From assembly GCF_002024505.1 (NCBI RefSeq), contig NZ_CP019402.1, forward strand, positions 3,038,001 to 3,102,000: a DNA stretch of 64,000 bases. The letters run 5' to 3'. This DNA is from Plantibacter flavus (GTDB lineage: Bacteria > Actinomycetota > Actinomycetes > Actinomycetales > Microbacteriaceae). The notes beneath the pieces were generated by a model. That model was given only the letters and a program-made list of their open reading frames with translations. It was not told the origin of the DNA and searched no databases. A program made the translations under genes and the position numbers. Shown here piece after piece: positions 44,700 through 53,576 of the stretch; positions within the stretch are counted from its first letter, which is position 1, and each line of letters starts with the position of its first letter.

Positions 44700-45241
44700 G
44701 TACACGCTTGCCCCCAACCACGCGTAATCAGCTTAAGGTGCTGGATGTCCGTGGGCAGAGCACCGGCTGTCATCAGGGGGTTGATTCTCGGAGATTTGGA
44801 CCCAGCGAGTCGCCAACCTACCCCAGCGGAGCCAGCCCCGTTCACCACCCGTATACGACGACCGCCCATATCAAGAAGGCATGCGCTGTGGTCGACAGAA
44901 TCGCGACCATCAAGCCCAGTGAGTCCAGTCCGAGGAGGCGTTTCGAGGGTGGCTCGGCTGCAAGCGCAGTGGCGCAAGCGGTCCTACGCCGCTGACTGAA
45001 GCCAAGCGGCTTCGTCCGCGCCCAACATCGCGGACAAACGCGGCCGCTCTGTTGTCAGGGGACTCGAGAGTTGCTTTCGTGTCCGCGTTCTGGTCTGAGC
45101 GATGCACCGATCACACCTGCGGGTGTCGCGAGCTAGTTGGCGACACTCTCGCCACTCATCTACACGGGTCCGCCTATCCGCCCTGCCGGCCGCAAGGACC
45201 GTTGAGGACGACAGTGTCCTCGCGAACTCTCGGGAGGATCA
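44700..45241. other. Gap before the conjugation operon
   Basis: 540 bases with several frames on both strands but none with a start, ribosome site and plausible protein. The conjugation operon promoter should be near its right end; I see no clear -35/-10 pair. Confidence 0.35.
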
Positions 45242-45847
45242 ATGCGGCGACCGCTGCTTGTAGGACTGCTTGCCGTAGGAGCCATCACTCTGACCGGGTG
45301 TGTCGATGCCGACACTGCGCCCCAGTCCACAGCCTCATCCACAGACCGGACCGACGTCTCCCCGGCGACTCCGGATCCAGAGCCAGTCGCCCGCGCGGCC
45401 ACCTCAGACCTCGGCGTCGCCGTCTACGAACTCGGCAGTTACGTGACGACCCAGGACTCTGGCCTCCTCCGCCAGCCCGGCGGAATGGACCGCTTTCCCG
45501 CCGGCAGCTTCGTGATCGTCATCCAGGTCTCGCTCGACGGCTTCGTCCCCTTCGGTGAACTCGACCTCACCGGCCTAACGGTACGGGAGACGAGCTGGGC
45601 CGGCCTCGGCGACACCGCCGAACTGGACACCAACGAGGGACCGGACTTCGCGTCCGATGCCGGCGTCCCGTGGGGACCGTCCGGCGCGCAGGGGCGCGGT
45701 CGTGACTGGACCCTGCCGAATCACCTGAGCACGAGCTTCGCGCTCGCGTACTACGTACCGTTCGGCGTGTCCGCGCTGGATCTCGTCGTCGATGTTCCCT
45801 CCCAGCGCGACCCGCTGACCCTCTCTGTCCCGATCCACGCGGAATGA
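45242..45847 (+). CDS. Lipoprotein, first gene of the conjugation operon
   Basis: 201 residues. ATG 45242 stands behind GGGAGG. Lipoprotein signal LLVGLLAVGAITLTGC, with Cys20 lipidated, then a Ser/Thr/Pro linker and a beta-rich domain (FVIVIQVSLDGFVPFGELDLTGLTV). Its stop overlaps the next start (ATGA). By position it is a surface part of the transfer machine. No named family. Confidence 0.75.
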   Translation: MRRPLLVGLLAVGAITLTGCVDADTAPQSTASSTDRTDVSPATPDPEPVARAATSDLGVAVYELGSYVTTQDSGLLRQPGGMDRFPAGSFVIVIQVSLDGFVPFGELDLTGLTVRETSWAGLGDTAELDTNEGPDFASDAGVPWGPSGAQGRGRDWTLPNHLSTSFALAYYVPFGVSALDLVVDVPSQRDPLTLSVPIHAE

Positions 45848-46176
45848 ACACTGTGGGCGAACGCATCATCACGTCCATCTGGACCACGAACCTCGGCGGG
45901 CTTCTCCTGAAGACGATCCCTGACATCACGCCGAAGGCCGGCATCGGATCGAAGGCGATCCAGGACCTTGCGGGCAACATCCTCTTCGTCGTCCTCATCC
46001 TCTGCGGCATCGGGGTGCTCCTCGCTGCCGCCTGCATCGCGCTCGGCTGGCTCATCAAGAACGGAGCACTGAAGTCCGTCGGGATCGCGGGGGTTCTCTG
46101 CTCAGTCGCCGCTGCCGCAATCGCGGCCGGCACCACCGCACTCATCAACTTCGGCATCGGGCTGCAGATCGTATGA
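45844..46176 (+). CDS. VirB2/TrbC-like small membrane protein (DUF6112 type)
   Basis: 110 residues with a polar N-terminus (ERIITSIWTTNLGGLLLKTIPDITPKAGIGSKAIQDLAGN) and two long spans (ILFVVLILCGIGVLLAAACIALGWLI and SVGIAGVLCSVAAAAIAAGTTALINFG). The size, layout and place before the TrbL-like gene fit the pilin-like subunit of actinobacterial type IV secretion (DUF6112). Translationally coupled at both ends (ATGA). Confidence 0.75.
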   Translation: MNTVGERIITSIWTTNLGGLLLKTIPDITPKAGIGSKAIQDLAGNILFVVLILCGIGVLLAAACIALGWLIKNGALKSVGIAGVLCSVAAAAIAAGTTALINFGIGLQIV

Positions 46177-47165
46177 GCGGCTTTCGCACTGACGACTTCG
46201 GTGTGCCCCAGTTCGGCTGCGGTCCAGCCGACATCCCTTGCATGGCTCAGGAGTCGGCTGCCCGCTTCATCGGCGGCGGAATCATCGGCCTCGGCGACTT
46301 CATGACCGACATGCTCGCAAACGCCTTCATCGGTAGCCGTCCCGGCGAGTCCAGCTGGACCATCGCCGACGGACAGTTCTGGTTCTGGGTCGCGACGATG
46401 GGACTCGTCATCTCCATCGTCGCCTGCTTCCAACTCGCGCCGGCGGCGATCATGCGAGACGGCCGGCGGATCGCGCAGGTCGCCGTCGGCCTGGTCGTCG
46501 CGGTGCCGTCCAGCGTCGCCGCTGTCTACGTGATGAGGCAGTTCGTGACCTACGGCGGCGAGACGACCGACGCACTTGTCGCGACCGTCCAGGACCAGAG
46601 CCTCGGCAACGCACTGCTGCGCATGTTCGGATACCGCGTGGTCGCTGACGTGCCCGTCCCGACCGACGATGGCGCCATCGCTCGGGCCATGACCACCGCC
46701 AAGCTGGCCCCGAACGCGATCATCGGCCAGTACACGGTGGTCTTCCTCATCCTCGCCATCATGGCGCTGGCCGCACTCTTCCTCTACGTCTCGATGTCGA
46801 TCCGCTCCTTCTCGCTCGTCGCCCTCGCCGCGACAGCACCGATCGGCCTCATGATGATCGGTCAACCGAAGTTCGCCGTCTGGGCGACGAGGTGGGCGAA
46901 CCTGACGATCGGCCTCGTCATCGCCGAACCATTAGCGGCGGCGATCCTCGTCCTCTCGATCCAACTGGTCACGGACTCCACTGACCTCGGCGTCGTGATC
47001 GTCGCCGCCGGCGTCGTCTTCGCGGCAGCATTCGCTCCCCTGTGGGCGGTCCGCCTGGTCTCGTTCGCCGGCGACGACGTCCGGAACTCCCTGCAACCGC
47101 GACCGCACGTCTCGGGCAAGGCCCAGAACGCCATGCGCCTCCTCGGACGGATTCTCGCGAAGTGA
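46173..47165 (+). CDS. TrbL/VirB6-like channel protein
   Basis: 330 residues with about seven spans. A soluble N-terminus with two Cys (FGCGPADIPCMAQES) is followed by a hydrophobic core with VGLVVAVPSSVAAVYVMRQF and the TrbL-like helix pair IGQYTVVFLILAIMALAALFLYVSMSIRSFSLVALAATAPIGLMMIG. TrbL/VirB6 proteins form the inner-membrane channel through which the DNA strand passes. ATGA overlap on the left, GTGA on the right. Confidence 0.85.
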   Translation: MSGFRTDDFGVPQFGCGPADIPCMAQESAARFIGGGIIGLGDFMTDMLANAFIGSRPGESSWTIADGQFWFWVATMGLVISIVACFQLAPAAIMRDGRRIAQVAVGLVVAVPSSVAAVYVMRQFVTYGGETTDALVATVQDQSLGNALLRMFGYRVVADVPVPTDDGAIARAMTTAKLAPNAIIGQYTVVFLILAIMALAALFLYVSMSIRSFSLVALAATAPIGLMMIGQPKFAVWATRWANLTIGLVIAEPLAAAILVLSIQLVTDSTDLGVVIVAAGVVFAAAFAPLWAVRLVSFAGDDVRNSLQPRPHVSGKAQNAMRLLGRILAK

Positions 47166-48667
47166 CCAACTCGCCGGCATTGCCCCGCGTCCGCTTCGCG
47201 CAGCGCGAGCGGCGCGGCGCGTTCCTCGGTCTGAGCTGGCCCCAGCTCACCGTCATCTGCGCGACCGCCGCAGCCTCGGTCATATGGCTCCTGATTGATT
47301 GGGGCGCTTACTGGCGCATCGGGATCTGGCCGGCAGCACTCTCGATCGCCATCGGGAGCTGGACCTGGCACCGCGAGTCCGGTCTCGCGCTCATCTGGCG
47401 CGTGCTCACCTACGCCTCTCGACGGCATCGCCTCCAGACGAGCTTCAGGCGTGACGTGTGGGACTCACGAAAGGACGAACCCATGAAGATCGGAACGAAG
47501 CGGCACGGGACGGAAAGCCCGCGCGAAGTCCATCGCCATCGCCTCCCCGGCGCGTACGGATCGCTGCGCTTCGTCCAGGTCCCAGGTCGGGGCGGATTCC
47601 TCCTGGACCCGAAACGATCGCTCATCTCGTTCTCGGTCGACGTTCTGAGTTCCGCATGGCCGCTACTCGATGAAGGCGTCCAGCAAGCGGCATACGACGG
47701 CTTCGTCGGATGGATGAGCGGGCTCGAGGCGGTCCCCGGGCTGGTCGACGCGACGGCGCGTATCCGCGTCGACGCCAAACCCGCCGACGAACTCGCGCGC
47801 TACGCAGCGGAACGCGATCGAACCGAGCCATCGACCGTCAGCCGCGCGGTCCGAGCAGAGTACGACGCGCTGATCACCGCGGGTGCCGATCGATCGATGC
47901 AGTTCACCAACACGGTGACTGTTACCTGCGACCTGCGCTCGCTCCGGTCGGCGATCAAGCACTCTGGCGGTGGCCTCGTCGGCATCGCTGCCATCGTGAC
48001 CGACCTTGTCGAGCAGATGCGTGACTCGCTCGAAGCCATCGGCGTCGAGCTCCGGAACTGGCTCGACATCGAGGCGATCGACGAGATGCTCGCACTCGCC
48101 ATGAACCCGACGAGCTTCGCAGCAGGGTCATGGAAGGACGCCCCGGCCCGACTGGCTCCGGTGATGGGCATCGAGGAGCGCTGGGATCACGTGCAGATCG
48201 ATGGTTCGGTCCACCGCACGTACTGGATTGCCGAGTGGCCCCGCTCCGAAATCAGCGTCGGGTTCCTCGATAAGTTGCTCTATTCAGGCGACGCGACGCG
48301 GGTGCTCACCCTCAGCGTGCGTCCGGTGCCGACCCACAAGGCTCTGAGTCAGGTGGGGCGAGCGAAGGTGGACCTGGAGGTCGCGCGAGGCTTGCGTCAG
48401 CGACGCGGGATGATCACCACCCGTGAGCAGGAGCGCGAATACGAGGATCTCGGCGAACGCGAGGATGACATCGTCGACGGGTTCACCGACATGGAGTTCC
48501 GTGGGTTCGTGACCGTCTCGGCCGCCGACGTCGACGGCCTCACCCGCGCATCGGCCTCCATCCTGCAGGCAGCGCAGCCGGCCCGGGTCACGCTCGCTGC
48601 GATGTACTTCCAACAGGCCGCGGCGTTCATGGCGACCGCACTCCCGACTCCGGTGGGCAAGCGATGA
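47162..48667 (+). CDS. SCO6880-like conjugation protein (VirB3/VirB4 N-terminal equivalent)
   Basis: 501 residues. It starts with a PrgI-like pair of spans (LSWPQLTVICATAAASVIWLLIDW, IGIWPAALSIAIGSWTW) and continues into the soluble part that in other systems is the front half of VirB4 (YGSLRFVQVPGRGGFLLDPKRSLISFSVDV, EIDEMLALAMNPTSF-like). There is no Walker A here; the ATPase half is the next gene. This split is usual in actinobacterial elements with SCO6880-like proteins. GTG 47162 and ATGA to the next. Confidence 0.85.
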   Translation: MTNSPALPRVRFAQRERRGAFLGLSWPQLTVICATAAASVIWLLIDWGAYWRIGIWPAALSIAIGSWTWHRESGLALIWRVLTYASRRHRLQTSFRRDVWDSRKDEPMKIGTKRHGTESPREVHRHRLPGAYGSLRFVQVPGRGGFLLDPKRSLISFSVDVLSSAWPLLDEGVQQAAYDGFVGWMSGLEAVPGLVDATARIRVDAKPADELARYAAERDRTEPSTVSRAVRAEYDALITAGADRSMQFTNTVTVTCDLRSLRSAIKHSGGGLVGIAAIVTDLVEQMRDSLEAIGVELRNWLDIEAIDEMLALAMNPTSFAAGSWKDAPARLAPVMGIEERWDHVQIDGSVHRTYWIAEWPRSEISVGFLDKLLYSGDATRVLTLSVRPVPTHKALSQVGRAKVDLEVARGLRQRRGMITTREQEREYEDLGEREDDIVDGFTDMEFRGFVTVSAADVDGLTRASASILQAAQPARVTLAAMYFQQAAAFMATALPTPVGKR

Positions 48668-50064
48668 GCCGGCGTCGATCCGGATCTGTGTCGCGTCTGA
48701 GCGCATGGCGCCATGCAATCGCCGAGGACGCGCTTCCGGCGAGTTCGATATCTGCCGACGGCTGGAAAGCACCGCACAACCTCCGCGCGCGGCCGGGAGT
48801 CGTCGCGCCGGTCCACCGCGCCTCCTCACGCACCCTCGGTGCCGCGCTGCCCTTCCTCGCCGAGAGCGGCGAACCGATGGCCGGCGCATACATCGGTCCG
48901 AACCTGCTGTCTCGGTCCACGTTCTGCTTCGACCCGTGGGAGGCCTACGCCGCGGGTGTCGTTCGCTCGCATTCAATGGCGATCTTCGGGGTGAAGGGCA
49001 GCGGCAAGTCCGTGCTCGCGAAGGCACTCAGCACCCGCCTGTGTCGGCTAGGCCGGAAGGTCGCGGTGCCGCACGATCCGAACGGCGAGTGGACGCGCGT
49101 CGCCGCCTACGTCGGAGGTGTGACGATGCGCCTGGGCCCTGGTCAGGCCGCGCGCATCAACCCGCTCGATCCGGGACCTCGTCGCGCCGACGTGAGCGAT
49201 GCCGATTGGACGCAGGAAGTCCTGCAGTTCCAGCGGGCCAAGGTCCGCGCCATGGTCGCCATCCTCCGGAACACGACGGAGCTGAGCGAGATCGAGCACA
49301 CGGCTATCGATCTCGCACTCGAGCAGGTGCACCGGTCGAACTCGACCGCGCTAGTGCCGATGGTGTGGGAAGCGCTGCGTCACCCTGAGTCCCACATCGC
49401 CGAGGAGATCGGTGCGGGCGGCCAGATGCTCGCGCACACCCTTCGTCGCGTCACGGTCGGCGATCTTGCCGATCTCATGGATCGCCCGTCGACGGTGGTC
49501 TTCGACGCGAGCACACCGATGCTGACCGTCGACACCTCGGGACTCCTGCGGGCGAGTGCGGAAACGAAAGCACTTCTCCGCCTGGCGACGACCGACTGGA
49601 TCGAGCGGGGCACCCCGACCTGTCCTGGCCAGGCGCGGCTGATCGTGCACGAGGAGGCAGCAGTCGCACTGCTCAACGAGGTCGCCGGCGGCGGCAATCT
49701 CGTCGGACGAGTGAGCGACGAGAAGACCGCTCGTCACAAGAGGCGGTCGAACTGCTACCTCATCCACCGCATCAACGACTTCGACGCGCTTGGCGATCGC
49801 GGGTCCGCCTTGCACGCCCAAGCCCTCGGGCTCCTGGCGGACTGTGACACCCGCGTCAACTACGCGCAGCACACGGGAGAGCTCGAGCGCAGTTCGCAGG
49901 TCCTCGGATGGAACCGGACGCAGACCGAGCTTGTCCGCAAACTCCGCCGTGGCGAAGGCTTCTGGCAGATCGGGCCGGAGCGGGTAGCCAAGGTGCGCAA
50001 CGACTGCACACCTGGCGAACTGGCTGTCTTCCGCACCGACGGACCCGGAGCGGCACCCCGATGA
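48664..50064 (+). CDS. VirB4-like ATPase of the secretion channel
   Basis: 466 residues. Walker A GVKGSGKSV (109-117) is intact. The Walker B strand reads LIVHEEAAVAL, where the usual Asp is His and a Glu follows; the family normally has LDEAW-like. Other ATPase motifs (NPLDPGPRR; KTARHKRRSNCYLIHRIND as motif III, where VirB4 proteins have the sensor and arginine finger) are in place. It drives assembly of the channel. ATGA overlap with both neighbours. The His in Walker B is unusual and may slow hydrolysis or change the metal ligand. Confidence 0.85.
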   Translation: MSRRRSGSVSRLSAWRHAIAEDALPASSISADGWKAPHNLRARPGVVAPVHRASSRTLGAALPFLAESGEPMAGAYIGPNLLSRSTFCFDPWEAYAAGVVRSHSMAIFGVKGSGKSVLAKALSTRLCRLGRKVAVPHDPNGEWTRVAAYVGGVTMRLGPGQAARINPLDPGPRRADVSDADWTQEVLQFQRAKVRAMVAILRNTTELSEIEHTAIDLALEQVHRSNSTALVPMVWEALRHPESHIAEEIGAGGQMLAHTLRRVTVGDLADLMDRPSTVVFDASTPMLTVDTSGLLRASAETKALLRLATTDWIERGTPTCPGQARLIVHEEAAVALLNEVAGGGNLVGRVSDEKTARHKRRSNCYLIHRINDFDALGDRGSALHAQALGLLADCDTRVNYAQHTGELERSSQVLGWNRTQTELVRKLRRGEGFWQIGPERVAKVRNDCTPGELAVFRTDGPGAAPR

Positions 50065-51839
50065 CCGACCGACTCGTGCTCGTTCTCCTGGGCATCATCG
50101 CCATCGCGGCAACCGCGATCGGCATCGCGGGCGCCGTGGTGATGGTCTTCGTGCTGCTGACCTGCGGAGAGGTGCCGGCTGGACTCGGTCCGTTCGCCGC
50201 GGCCGGGATGCTGGTCGCCAGCGGTTCGGTTCCCGCAACACCGGGTGGGAGCTGCATCGTCTCCACGGATGGCGCCCGTTGGACGGTCATCGGCATAGTG
50301 GTCCTGCTCACGATCGTCGCCGCGCTGTGTCTTGCCGGATGGTTGTCGTTCCGTGAATCCGACCGCTGGTTCCGATCACAGCTCCTGCGGCGCAACGGCT
50401 TGGCGGGACGCAGCGAGGTGCGGCGACAGGTCTCCGAGCGGGCGCTCCTCCGCAGGGCAGGAACCCTTCGTCCGACGCTCGCGGATCCGCACGCCGATGA
50501 TGTCGGCTGGCGGATCGGCACCTCGCGCGGCATCGACGTCTACGTCTCGATCGAAGACTCCCTCCTCCTCGATGGCCCGCCCCGGTCCGGCAAGGGCTGG
50601 CGAGTCATCATCTCGGCGATCCTCGATTGGAACGGCCCGCTGGTCACGACCTCCACCCGCAACGACAACCTTGCCGCGACGATGGCACACCGCGCACAAC
50701 GGGGAACCGTCACGGTCTTCGACCCGCAGCAGCTCTCAGGCGTCCGCTCCGCCCTCCGGATATCACCGGTGACGGGCTGCGCTGACCCACTCGTCGCCGA
50801 GCAACGAGCCCGGACGATCATCGCCGGCAGTGCGCTCGGGCGGTCATCCACCAACCAGGAATGGGCCGGCGCCTCGGGGACCCTGCTGGCCGCTCTGCTG
50901 CACGCGGCAGCGCTCAGTGACGGCGGGACAACAGCCCTTCGGGACTGGGGCATGAGTCCGGTGCTGGCGGGGCGTGCCGTGGATGTACTCGCGGACTCTG
51001 GTGCACCTGGATGGGCCATGGGTCTCGCGGATGTGATCGAGGGTGATGCGAAGCTATTGGGATCGAAGTGGTTCGGCGTCGCCGAGGCCCTGCGACCGCT
51101 TGCGATCCCGTCCGTGTTCGACGCTATGAATCCGGGATGCGACGAGGCGCTCGACGTCGAGGAGTTTCTCGCCGGGTCAAACACGATCTACCTCATCGGC
51201 ACTGGAACCGGCGCGGGGGCGGTCGGCGGGTTTCTCGGCGCGGTACTGGACGACGTCGTCGAGACCGCTCGCCGGAAGGCGCTGGCGTCGCCCGGGAATC
51301 GTCTCGATCCTCCGCTCGGGCTGATCCTCGACGAGATCGCGAACATGTTCGCCTGGCCGCAGCTGCCGACGATCCTCTCGGACGGTGGCGGTATCGGGAT
51401 CTCGACGATGGTCGTGCTCCAGTCGCTGTCCCAGGCGAAGTCCAGGTGGTCGGAGAGCGAGGCTGACACGATCTGGAACTCCGCCATCGCCAAGCTCATG
51501 CTCGGCGGGTCGTCCAACATCAAGCACCTGCAGGACGTGTCGAGCATGCTCGGCCAACGTCAGGTGAACCGCGGGTCCGTCAGCCGCAGCGAGACGGGCA
51601 CGACCCGCTCCGAGCAGCGACAGCTCGAGCCGGTACTGACGGTCGATGAACTCCGCCGACTCCCTGAAGGCATGGGCCTGCTGAGCTACCGCAATCGACG
51701 GGGTGTCCTCCTCGACGTCGATGGATGGACCACACGACGCGACGCTCGCGAGATCGTCGCGGGCAAGCGAGCGACGGAGGCTGCCCAGCGGCAGGTCTTC
51801 ACTGAGCAGTCCGAAGCCCGGAGGAAGACGCATGGCTGA
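50061..51839 (+). CDS. Type IV coupling protein (TraG/VirD4-like)
   Basis: 592 residues. Two N-terminal spans (VLVLLGIIAIAATAIGIAGAVVMVFVLL, VIGIVVLLTIVAALCLAG) anchor the protein. Walker A is GPPRSGKGW (172-180), Walker B LGLILDEIAN, and the arginine-bearing motif STMVVLQSLSQAKSRW follows. It brings the relaxase-bound DNA to the channel and pumps it. The stop overlaps the next gene by eight bases. Confidence 0.92.
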   Translation: MTDRLVLVLLGIIAIAATAIGIAGAVVMVFVLLTCGEVPAGLGPFAAAGMLVASGSVPATPGGSCIVSTDGARWTVIGIVVLLTIVAALCLAGWLSFRESDRWFRSQLLRRNGLAGRSEVRRQVSERALLRRAGTLRPTLADPHADDVGWRIGTSRGIDVYVSIEDSLLLDGPPRSGKGWRVIISAILDWNGPLVTTSTRNDNLAATMAHRAQRGTVTVFDPQQLSGVRSALRISPVTGCADPLVAEQRARTIIAGSALGRSSTNQEWAGASGTLLAALLHAAALSDGGTTALRDWGMSPVLAGRAVDVLADSGAPGWAMGLADVIEGDAKLLGSKWFGVAEALRPLAIPSVFDAMNPGCDEALDVEEFLAGSNTIYLIGTGTGAGAVGGFLGAVLDDVVETARRKALASPGNRLDPPLGLILDEIANMFAWPQLPTILSDGGGIGISTMVVLQSLSQAKSRWSESEADTIWNSAIAKLMLGGSSNIKHLQDVSSMLGQRQVNRGSVSRSETGTTRSEQRQLEPVLTVDELRRLPEGMGLLSYRNRRGVLLDVDGWTTRRDAREIVAGKRATEAAQRQVFTEQSEARRKTHG

Positions 51840-52344
51840 GACTGGCGGATGGCGTCAGGCCGCGGAGCGTGAGTTCCGGGCTCCGTTCGCGCTGGACGAC
51901 GCGGACGAAGTCGGCGATGGATTCGACACCTGGCCGGCACTGCCCGAGCCCGAGTACTTCGGGGTCGTCAACTGGCGGTCCTTGCCGGACGATCGCGAGC
52001 CAGAGGTCTGGCGACTGCTCGCGGAGTGGGTCTCCTGGATCTGCTCCCGGTACACGATCCCGGCCCGGCTCATACCGGACTGCTGGTATCTCCACGACGG
52101 CATTGTGGAGGAGCTCTCCGCGCTCTTCAGCAGCTGGGAAGTGTCGTTCGAAGAAGCCGACGGCGGCGGGCACGGTCCCCTCGGCTGGCACGAGCGATTC
52201 GAGTACTTCCGCTCCCGCCTGCGCCACTACAAGCCCGAGGGCTGCGCGAACGGGCACTTGGAAACGGCGAGCCGGACCATGCCGGAAGAACCTGAGCTCC
52301 GCGCGCGCATCGCCGGCGCCGACCGAGACGGCACGGTGCCCTGA
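51832..52344 (+). CDS. Hypothetical protein of the transfer operon (DUF4913-like)
   Basis: 170 residues, soluble, rich in Trp. The core EWVSWICSRYTIPARLIPDCWYLHDGIVEELSALFSSWEV resembles DUF4913 proteins of actinobacterial plasmids in its W-pattern (a likeness I hold loosely). It overlaps the coupling protein by eight bases and the next gene by TGATG, so it is made with the transfer machine and may be an accessory of the relaxosome. Confidence 0.65.
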   Translation: MAETGGWRQAAEREFRAPFALDDADEVGDGFDTWPALPEPEYFGVVNWRSLPDDREPEVWRLLAEWVSWICSRYTIPARLIPDCWYLHDGIVEELSALFSSWEVSFEEADGGGHGPLGWHERFEYFRSRLRHYKPEGCANGHLETASRTMPEEPELRARIAGADRDGTVP

Positions 52345-53048
52345 TGCTCGTCGCGGCTCCCAAGACTCTCGACTACCAGGCCGAGGCGAGGGCGTTCTTC
52401 AACGGGCTGAAGCAGGCAAGCCCCGAGCGTCTGCAGGCACTGCTGAATGAAGGCGCTCATGACGTCAAGCTCAGCTTCGTGCTGTGGGAGTCTCGCGACT
52501 GGATAGCTCGCGAGCACATCCGCGAGGCTCGGGGGCTCGGGTACGGGAGGGAGAAGGCCCTTGCGAAACAGCGCACTCAGTCGTTGCTCGGCCTCTACCG
52601 CGAGGACGCGAAGCGTAACTACGTGCCGCTGCCGACGCGGGTATTGCTCCCGCCGCCCCGCCTCCACGAGACAACGGCGGCGGAACAGCGACTCGCGGAG
52701 CAGCGTGCCAAGAGCTTCTTCTCCGCGTTGAGTCGGGCAAGCCCTGCTCGGCTGGAGGCGCTCTACCAGGAGCGACGTGGTGGCGAACAACTGTGGAGGC
52801 TGCTCCATCCGGAGCCAGGCCGCCCGACGGCCGAAGAACGACAGAGGATCTTCGAGTCCCGCTCACGGATCGACCCCGCAATGCGACCCACGCCGACGAC
52901 CGGACCGTACAAGCGCGGGAAGGTCACCCCCGTCGGAATGACCCGTGCACGCGCACTCCAGCTAGCCGTCGAAGCGGAGAAGCGCCGGGAGGCCGAGCAA
53001 CTCGCTCGCCGAGCTGGCCGGGGTCGTAACGGTCCGGCGATGAGCTGA
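52344..53048 (+). CDS. Hypothetical protein with an internal tandem duplication
   Basis: 234 residues, charged and helical. Residues 13-36 (AEARAFFNGLKQASPERLQALLNEG) and 120-143 (EQRAKSFFSALSRASPARLEALYQER) repeat each other, so the protein is two copies of a roughly 100-residue unit. A basic tail closes it (EAEKRREAEQLARRAGRGRN). Last gene of the overlapping transfer operon. It may bind DNA. Not recognised. Confidence 0.6.
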   Translation: MLVAAPKTLDYQAEARAFFNGLKQASPERLQALLNEGAHDVKLSFVLWESRDWIAREHIREARGLGYGREKALAKQRTQSLLGLYREDAKRNYVPLPTRVLLPPPRLHETTAAEQRLAEQRAKSFFSALSRASPARLEALYQERRGGEQLWRLLHPEPGRPTAEERQRIFESRSRIDPAMRPTPTTGPYKRGKVTPVGMTRARALQLAVEAEKRREAEQLARRAGRGRNGPAMS

Positions 53049-53077
53049 CGCGATCCACATGGGCCGCAGCGCGGAAG

Positions 53078-53086
53078 TTATCCACA
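53078..53086 (+). promoter_or_regulatory. DnaA-box-like TTATCCACA (third copy)
   Basis: The context GGAAGTTATCCACAG is the same as at 42,782-42,797. It lies 72 bases before the gene at 53158, as the other lies 70 bases before the gene at 42866, so spacing as well as sequence is shared. Confidence 0.4.
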
Positions 53087-53157
53087 GTCAGACACCTGTC
53101 GCCCCTAGGTCGGTGTCGCCGTCCCTACGTTCGAAGCAACGACGGACAGGACACCGA

Positions 53158-53457
53158 ATGACTCGCTTCACCCGCATGATGCTCACCGCCTTCGACGACA
53201 CCGGGCTGCCATCCGAGGCAGCGGCCGAGTGGCAGTGGATCAACCTGGACCACGTCGAGCGGATTCACGAACACGTTCACGAGGAGCCCGTGCGCGAGGC
53301 TCGCGGTCGCCCTGGTCAGCCTCGATACCTCGCGTTCCTCGTCCTCACGTTCTTGAGCGGCACGGTCCTCGCGCTCCCGGCTGGCAGATACGACTCGGAC
53401 GATGCCGCTCTCGACGGCTTGATCCACGTTCGGCAAACGCAGCTCGGTGCCGGTTGA
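53158..53457 (+). CDS. Small hypothetical protein, 99 residues
   Basis: A small alpha/beta protein with WQWINLDHVERIHEHVHEEPVREARGRPGQPRYLAFLVLTFLSGTVLALP. The strands and His-rich part look like the N-terminal half of a small regulatory fold. ATG 53158 lies behind GGACAGGAC. It precedes the partition genes and has its own promoter region with the DnaA-box motif. Not recognised. Confidence 0.5.
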   Translation: MTRFTRMMLTAFDDTGLPSEAAAEWQWINLDHVERIHEHVHEEPVREARGRPGQPRYLAFLVLTFLSGTVLALPAGRYDSDDAALDGLIHVRQTQLGAG

Positions 53458-53493
53458 CGCGTTCGCCGCATTCGAGCTCGGCGGCTCATCCGG

Positions 53494-53515
53494 TCAATAC
53501 GTCATGACGTATTGA
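53494..53515. promoter_or_regulatory. Perfect 22-bp palindrome upstream of parA
   Basis: The half TCAATACGTCA (53494-53504) is followed at once by its exact complement. It lies 61 bases before the parA start. In type Ib partition systems the RHH protein binds sites upstream of parA that serve as both operator and centromere; this palindrome is the natural candidate. Confidence 0.75.
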
Positions 53516-53576
53516 GGGACGGTCACCCGTCTCACCATCCACCCTTCCGACAAACCATACGAATGGACGTCAACAC

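Noticed and set aside
45567..46865. A 432-codon minus-strand frame rich in His and Asp
   Set aside because: It is antisense to the lipoprotein, VirB2-like and TrbL-like genes, which have overlapping start/stop codons and strong membrane patterns.
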